Positions 58,477 through 64,000 of a DNA stretch of 64,000 nucleotides are shown here, one piece after another. Position numbers and translations under genes: made by a program. The stretch comes from Neoarius graeffei (taxonomy: Eukaryota > Chordata > Actinopteri > Siluriformes > Ariidae), in NCBI RefSeq assembly GCF_027579695.1, contig NC_083577.1, forward strand, positions 62,954,241-63,018,240, read 5' to 3'. Under the pieces are notes generated by a model that was given only the letters and a program-made list of their open reading frames with translations, was not told the DNA's origin and did not search any database. How positions within the stretch are numbered: position 1 is the first letter of the stretch; each line of letters begins with the position of its first letter.

Positions 58477-58788
58477 TCAGAGTTGGAGAGGTGTTCTTTT
58501 CCTGGAATTTGGCGCACTTTTTTCTCTAAACATACTTTGCACATTGTGGCCAAAAAGTTCTGTTTTGATTTCATCAGTCCGCAGGACTTGTTTCCAAAAT
58601 GCATCAGGCTTGCTTAGATGTCCATTTGCAAACTTCAGATGGTGAATTTTGTGGCTCGGACACAGGAAAGGTTTTCTTCTGATGACTCTTCCATGAAGGT
58701 CATATTTGTTCAGGTGTCGCTGCATAGTAGAACAGTGCACCACCACTCCAGGGTCTGCTAAATCTTTCTGAAGGTCTTTTGCAGTCAA
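58477..58788 (-). pseudogene. Tc1 transposase, middle part
   Basis: Reads MTAKDLQKDLADPGVVVHCS, then MQRHLNKYDLHGRVIRRKP, then LRTDEIKTELFGHN. The second helix-turn-helix and the first catalytic Asp are recognisable; TDEIKTELFG replaces the usual SDETK. The frame is lost after that point, and the N-terminal part is cut by the insertion at 58,904-59,717. Confidence 0.8.
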
Positions 58789-58903
58789 ACAGGGGTTTTT
58801 ATTTGCCTTTCTAGCAATCCAGCGAGCAGTTCTTTCAGAAAGTTTTCTTCATCTTCCAGACCTCACCTTGATCTCTACTGTTTCTGTTAACTGCCATTTC
58901 TTA

Positions 58904-59717
58904 ATGCCCTGGCATATCGAGGAAATCAGACAACGGTGACAGCTGTTCAAAGCCCCACAAAGCTGCCCGATATGATTGAAGCAGTGGGCAAAGCTGTCAG
59001 CACTCAGACTGTGGCTATTCAGAACTTGAACCACAATATGGTTATCTTGGAGAAGCTTTCGGCTTTGCAAGGAATAAGTATTTCAGAGACCAAGTTGAAC
59101 AGAATGGACGGAATGGACAGATATGGAGGAGCGGTGTGGATGTGCAAAGACTGCGTCTGGAAAGACCAAACAATTTCTATCCTATCGACATTCGGCTCCC
59201 TGAGGCAGCACCAGCCTCGGTTGAGGCCGTTGCTGAGACAACATTTCCCCCTGAAGGTCACTGCTGGGAGACACTCTCGCATTCCTTGTCCAGCTTTCCG
59301 CTATCGCCATTTTCATCCCCAGTGTGACAAGCGGGTGCGTGACCAGCGCCCTCATGGCTGCAGGAGCAGACGGCTGCTTGCTTGCACTGGATTACCTCTA
59401 CCTCCTCCCCTCCCCCCTTACCCCCCACCCCTGATTGCCCCCTCCCTTCCCCCTTCCCCCCCCCAAGTCCCGTGTTTTAAAGTGTACTTGTGTTATTGTG
59501 TGCTTATGTGCGGAGGTTTTTTAAATGTTCCCACACTGTACTCCTGACAGGAGCATAGTGGGGGGGTGTTCTTTTTTTTTTTCCTCAACTCTCATGTTAC
59601 TACTGTGTTTCTTTTTCGTTTATCCCTGTCTTCCTGTCCTGTTCCCCTCTGTAAGGACAGGTTGATGGTCAATTTCACTGGTACAGTGATAATAAAGGGT
59701 CCATTCATTCATTAACA
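58904..59717 (+). mobile_element. unclassified insertion in the Tc1, possibly a retroposon
   Basis: The Tc1 sequence 'ctgccatttcttaat' continues at 'attacgatctgaggaa' after this block. TTAA occurs on both sides (58,902 region and 59,713 region). The inserted sequence ends AATAAAGGGTCCATTCATTC, which looks like a 3' tail with a short repeat, as in non-LTR retroposons. A frame of 203 codons (58936-59547) has MIEAVGKAVSTQTVAIQNLN and then a proline-rich end. I recognise no family. Confidence 0.5.
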
Positions 59718-60210
59718 TTACGATCTGAGGAAACAGCTACCTGAAAACATTTACCATGTTCTTAGCCTTCTCCTGCTTTGTGAGCATCAATTATTTTATT
59801 ATTCAGAATGCGAGGGAGTTGCTTAGAGGAGCCCATGGCTGTTGATTTTAGGGACAAGTTTGAGGAGTCAGAGAATTTATACAGCTTTGAAATCTGCATC
59901 ATCTGACCTTTCCTAACGAAGAATTTGAACAAGCCACAGCTCAATAAGCTAATTAAGGTCTGGAACCTTGGTAAAAGTTACCTGAGAACTCAAATGTATT
60001 AGGGTACCCAAACTTTCGCATGGTGTTCCTTTTCTTTTTTCACGCTCCAATTGTACAAAAAACCCCACAAATCTTGCAGAAAATGCTAAAAAGAAATGTG
60101 TTGTCTTTACCTTTATGCCTTTTGGTGATCAGTTCATCTTCTGCTCACTTAACTATTCACAGTAACAACATTGTCAGCAAGGGTGCCCAAACTTTTGCAT
60201 GCCACTGTGT

Positions 60211-61768
60211 CAGTGGCGGCTGGTAGTCTTTCAAACAGGGGAGGCTGGTCGGTTACGATATTTCCAGATTTTAAAAGAGAAAAGAAAAAACATCAATTTT
60301 GCCCATACTCTTGCCTCTGATCTGGCTGATTGTTGGCAGGGTCACAAACTGTGAAATAACAGGTTCTTTTGGCCCATTAGCCTACTGTCCAATATACATG
60401 ATAGTGGTGTTGGGGGGGGGGTATATTTTAACATTTTGTATTTTAAAATTGTGGCATGTTGTTTAAAAATTGATCATTATTGAAAGCAGCTCTTTGTCAG
60501 GAACCTCAGCAGTAACAGCAGAGTGTTCTGGAATAGGCACAAGCACTGACCTTAGGGAGCTAAACATAGAGCTGGGTGCCACACATTTCATTCAGTGACA
60601 CTTTCCCTATATTTTACTTATTTTGACTGAGAAATGTTTTATTGACAATTTTGATAACCCTTCACTTTTAATCCAGATCTGTAGTGTGAAATGTTCTCGG
60701 CTGTGTTTTTGTTTAAAAATGTTTTCCAAATTGTAGCTGTGTTTAATTCATATCCAGAAAAATATATATTCCAATATAATATACTCAGCATAAACATTTT
60801 AAATAGATTCTATATTTTTGGTCCATCCATGACATATTACTAAAGTAGCCTATTTACTGTTGTTGATGTGGGTCACTTGCTGTTAGCCAATTCACTTTCT
60901 CGTACCAGGAGAGCTGAAAGGAACGAGTATTATTCCCTACCTTTTTCACCAAGTCAGTTTGAGGCGTTGGTCTACCCTGCTCTTTAATTTTAATTTTTTC
61001 CTCAAAAGGAAGACTGGCAAATGGCTTCGCCAAAATTAAATCAGCAATGCTTGGCATCCGTGCGCAGCTTTCTTGCTAGCTGACGAGCCCCCTCAAGTTC
61101 AAGTTCAGTCACTCAAATAAACGAAACTTCTGGAACTAAGATAGCAAACTTGACAACACTACACTTTATTTACAATGAAAATATATACAAATTAAAAAAG
61201 CTGGTAGAAACCGTATGTAATGAATGAAATCGAAATGTAAGCTGATCTCTTACAATACACCACACCACTTGCGAATCCGCATGGGACTGAACTGAAATTC
61301 ACCGCTGCCTGTCTATATTTGAAACGAGCTGTCAATCAAAGAAAATATCCGGCCGCTTTCACCAATCACCAGTCTCCTCGCGGAAAGCTTTGCCATGTCC
61401 CTCCCACTGTGAGGCTGGGAGTCCGTGGGGCGGGCGTTTTCGCAGTATTTGTCCAATAACCGTCTTGCATTTTGATATTGAAAAGCGCATAGCTCCCAAA
61501 TGCCATTGAAGTCCACTGAGGCTGGGCTGCATCGCGCTGTCACGAGGCGGAAAACTCACGCACACATTAGGCGAACTGGGGAAAGTTATAACGGAATGAT
61601 TTCGCACTGTAGTTGGGTTGAGCATATATATTTCTATGATTCTGGATCTGATATAGTAATGTTATAAGGTCGGCTATAACATAAGCCTAGCGCAATTCAT
61701 CCGACACGATGTTCGTCATTTTTAGAGGAGGCTGAGCCTCCCTCGTTGTCTTAGAGCAATCGCCCATG
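60211..61768. mobile_element. hAT element, non-autonomous, at the Tc1 end
   Basis: Starts CAGTGGCGGCTGGTAGTC and ends TAGAGCAATCGCCCATG (complement CATGGGCGATTGCTC). Perfect 8-bp duplication CACTGTGT at 60203-60210 and 61769-61776. The repeated GGGGAGGCTG and AGGAGGCTGAGCCTCCC are typical of this hAT family. No transposase. Confidence 0.85.
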
Positions 61769-61790
61769 CACTGTGTATATGTGTGTATTA

Positions 61791-63268
61791 GTGCATCTCA
61801 AAAAATTAGAATATTGTGAAAAAGTTCAATATTTTCCATCAGTTATTTAAGAAAGTGAAAATGTTATATTATAGACTCATTACACATAAACTAAAATGTT
61901 TCAAGCATTTTTCTATTTTAATTTTAATCAGTATGGCATACAGTACAAAAACATTTTAAAAAAACATCTCAAAATATTAGAATATTTCATTTCGAGTTTG
62001 AGTAAAACAGTATGAACAGTGTATCTCTTGGTCTAGTTCAGTACACACAACCACAATCATGGGGAAGACTGCTGACTTGACTGTTGTCCAGAAGATGATC
62101 ACTGATGCCCTCCACAAGGAGGGTAAGCCACAAAAGGTCATTGCTGAAAAGGGTGGCTGGAAAAGGTGCACAAGCAACAGGGATGGCTGCAGTCTTGAGA
62201 GGATTGTCAAGAAAAGTTGATTCAAGAACTTGGGAGAGCTTCACAAGGAGTGGACTGAGGCTGGTGTCAATGTATCAAGACCCATCACGAACAGACATCT
62301 TCAAGAAAGGGGATACAACTTTCGCATTCCTAATATCAAGCTACTCCTGAGCCAGAGACAATGTCAGAAGTGTCTTATCTGGGCTAAGAAGAGAAAGAAA
62401 TGGACTGTTGCTCAGTGGTCCAAAGTCCACTTTTCAGATGAAAGTATATTTTGCATTTAATTTGGAAATCACGGTTCTAGAGTCTGGAGGAAGAGTGGAG
62501 AGGCACAGAATCCAAGGTGTTTGAAGCCCAGTGTGAAGTTTCCACAGTCTGTGATGATTTGGGGTGCCATGTCATCTGCTGGTGTTGGTCCACTGTATTT
62601 TATCAAGTCCAAAGTCAACACAGCCATCTACCAGGAGATTTTAGAGCACTTCATGCTTCCATCTGCTGACAAGCTTTTTGGAGATGCTGATTTCCTTTTC
62701 CAGCAGGACTTAGCACCTACCCACAGTGCCAAAACTACGACCAAATGGTTTGCTGACCATGATATTACTGTGTTTGGTTGGCCAGCCAACTTGCCTGACC
62801 TGAACCCCATAGAGAATCTATGGGGTGTTGTCAAGAGGAAGATGAGAAACACCCGACCCAAAAATACAGATATGCTGAAGGCCACTATCAAAGCAACCTG
62901 GGCTTCAGTAACACCTCAGCAGTGCCACAGACTGATCACCTCCATGCCACACTGCATTGATACAGTAATTCATGGTAAAGGAGCCCTAACCATTAAGTGT
63001 ATAAATGAATATACTTTTTCAGAAGTTGGACATTTCTGTATTGTAAATCCTTTTTTTGATTGATCTTAGGGAATATTCTAATAATTTGAGATACTGGATT
63101 TCTGATTTTCATGAGCTATAAGCCATAATCATCAAAATTAAAACAAAAAAGGCTTTAAATATTTCACTTTACATGTAATGAATATAGAATATATGAAAGT
63201 TGACCTGTTTGAATTAAATTATGAAAAAAAGGAACATTTTCATGGTATTCAATTTTTTTGAGATGCAC
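61791..63268 (+). mobile_element. Tc1-like element with near-complete transposase
   Basis: The ends GTGCATCTCAAAAAATTAGA and TTTTTTTGAGATGCAC are inverted, flanked by TA (61789-61790 and 63269-63270). Length 1,478 bp, about the usual 1.5-1.6 kb. Confidence 0.93.
62059..63063 (+). pseudogene. Tc1 transposase with two stop codons and one deletion
   Basis: One frame runs from ATG at 62059 to TGA at 63061-63063. It starts MGKTADLTVVQKMITDALHK, and reads WTVAQWSKVHFSDESIF (first Asp), VMIWGAMSSAGVGPL, FLFQQDLAPTHSAKT (second Asp) and PDLNPIENLWGVVKRKM (Glu). The DDE triad is therefore present. In-frame stops lie at 62218-62220 (TGA where Arg of VKQSRFKNLGEL is expected, probably CGA to TGA) and 62458-62460 (TAA). 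About 20 residues of the first DNA-binding domain, between 'VIAEKGGW' and 'KRCTSNRD', are missing. It cannot make a full protein. Confidence 0.9.
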
Positions 63269-63304
63269 TAGTGAATGTATGTATATTAGTATTCACACTA
63301 GTGA

Positions 63305-63306
<2 letters not shown>

Positions 63307-63350
<44 letters not shown>
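63307..63350. repeat. (GT)n microsatellite
   Basis: About 21 GT units between the two transposons, followed by a short TA run. Confidence 0.95.
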
Positions 63351-63351
<1 letters not shown>

Positions 63352-63362
63352 TATATATATAT

Positions 63363-64000
63363 AACCCCGATTCCAAAAAAGTTGGGACAAAGTACAAATT
63401 GTAAATAAAAACAGAATGCAATGATGTGGAAGTTTCAAAATTCCATATTTTATTCAGAATAGAACATAGATGACATATCAAATGTTTAAACTAAGAAAAT
63501 GTATCATTTAAAGAGAAAAATTAGGTGATTTTAAATTTCATGACAACAACACATCTCAAAAAAGTTGGATTCTAGTTGCTCAACTGTCTTAGGTCTTTTT
63601 GTCATATCTTCCATTTTATGATGCGCCAAATGTTTTCTATGGGTGAAAGATCTGGACTGCAGGCTGGCCAGTTCAGTACACGGACCCTTCTTCTACACAG
63701 CCATGATGCTGTAATTGATGCAGTATGTGGTTTGGCATTGTCATGTTGGAAAATGCAAGGTCTTCTCTGAAAGAGACGTCGTCTGGATGGGAGCAGATGT
63801 TGCTCTAGAACCTGGATATACCTTTCAGCATTGATGGTGTCTTTCCAGATGTGTAAGCTGCCCATGCCACACGCACTAATGCAACCCCATACCATCAGAG
63901 ATGCAGGCTTCTGAACTGAGCGCTGATAACAACTTGGGTCGTCCTTCTCCTCTTTAGTCCGAATGACACGGCGTCCCTGATTTCCATAAAGAACTTCAAA
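63363..64000 (-). mobile_element. Tc1/mariner element, cut by the window end
   Basis: The left end ACCCCGATTCCAAAAAAGTT is a common fish mariner/Tc1 terminus. The transposase frame lies on the - strand, and the other end is outside the window. Confidence 0.85.
63602..63895 (-). CDS. Tc1/mariner transposase, C-terminal part
   Basis: A frame of 97 codons reads [19 protein letters not shown], then [16 protein letters not shown] with the second catalytic Asp, then [20 protein letters not shown] with the catalytic Glu, and a stop. The second and third catalytic residues are intact in the visible part. The protein should continue upstream beyond 63,895 ([12 protein letters not shown] is visible in another frame near 63,950, so a frameshift is likely). 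Confidence 0.75.
   Translation of the reverse strand: MVWGCISACGMGSLHIWKDTINAERYIQVLEQHLLPSRRRLFQRRPCIFQHDNAKPHTASITASWLCRRRVRVLNWPACSPDLSPIENIWRIIKWKI

Larger units (their letters stand above)
57148..61775 (-). mobile_element. Tc1-like element with three insertions
   Basis: The left end CACACTGTGGCATGCAAACG and the right end GGGTGCCCAAACTTTTGCAT (ending about 60,209, with a few bases repeated after the hAT at 61,769-61,775) are inverted repeats that continue into 'agttaagtgagcagaa'. A minus-strand transposase piece lies at 58477-58788. Insertions: a Harbinger element, an unknown segment and a hAT element. Confidence 0.82.

Overview
This window is vertebrate nuclear DNA, almost certainly from a teleost fish. 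It contains spliced genes with long introns, INO80D and STK24 orthologues, V-SINE (mermaid/DANA-type) copies, Tc1 elements, and hAT, PIF/Harbinger, piggyBac and TTAA-type transposons, plus AT/GT microsatellites. The form of the SINE and the number of Tc1 and TTAA elements would suit an otophysan such as a catfish, but that placement is a guess.

There are two real protein-coding genes, arranged tail to tail. Bases 1-3,500 (+ strand) hold the last two coding exons and 3' UTR of ino80d, a regulatory subunit of the INO80 chromatin remodeller. The rest of the window out to about 53.1 kb is one gene on the - strand, stk24 (MST3), a GCK-III Ste20-type kinase. All eleven coding exons could be located by eye with GT/AG borders and matching phases. 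They sum to 1,305 bp, 434 codons plus stop, and begin MAHHSPVQ like the shorter human isoform. Both genes end in AATAAA signals less than 200 bp apart (3,478-3,483 on +, 3,670-3,675 on -).

The stk24 introns are packed with transposons. Introns 3 and 4 are about 120 bp, while intron 1 is about 21.3 kb. Intron 10 has two SINEs in opposite orientation and an L2-type LINE. Intron 9 has a MITE ending about 20 nt from a splice donor. Intron 6 is almost wholly a Tc1 element with 211-bp terminal repeats. Introns 5 and 2 hold hAT and TTAA elements. Intron 1 holds a Tc1 element stacked with other elements five levels deep (32.4-36.9 kb), two TTAA elements sharing one target site, one of them a 730-bp palindrome (37.6-38.3 kb), a TTAA element carrying a P2X7-tail-like domain (43.5-44.4 kb), a piggyBac remnant, and a minisatellite of 25/29-bp units (51.0-52.7 kb) just inside exon 1.

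Beyond the stk24 promoter (53.1 kb to the end) I see no host gene. There is a tandem triplication of a SINE with its flank, several decayed Tc1/mariner elements, a large Tc1 element carrying further insertions, a hAT element, and a Tc1 transposase broken by two stop codons. The last element runs off the window.

Nothing here looks like a bacterial-style multigene system. The unusual material is the structure of the transposons and their placement inside stk24.
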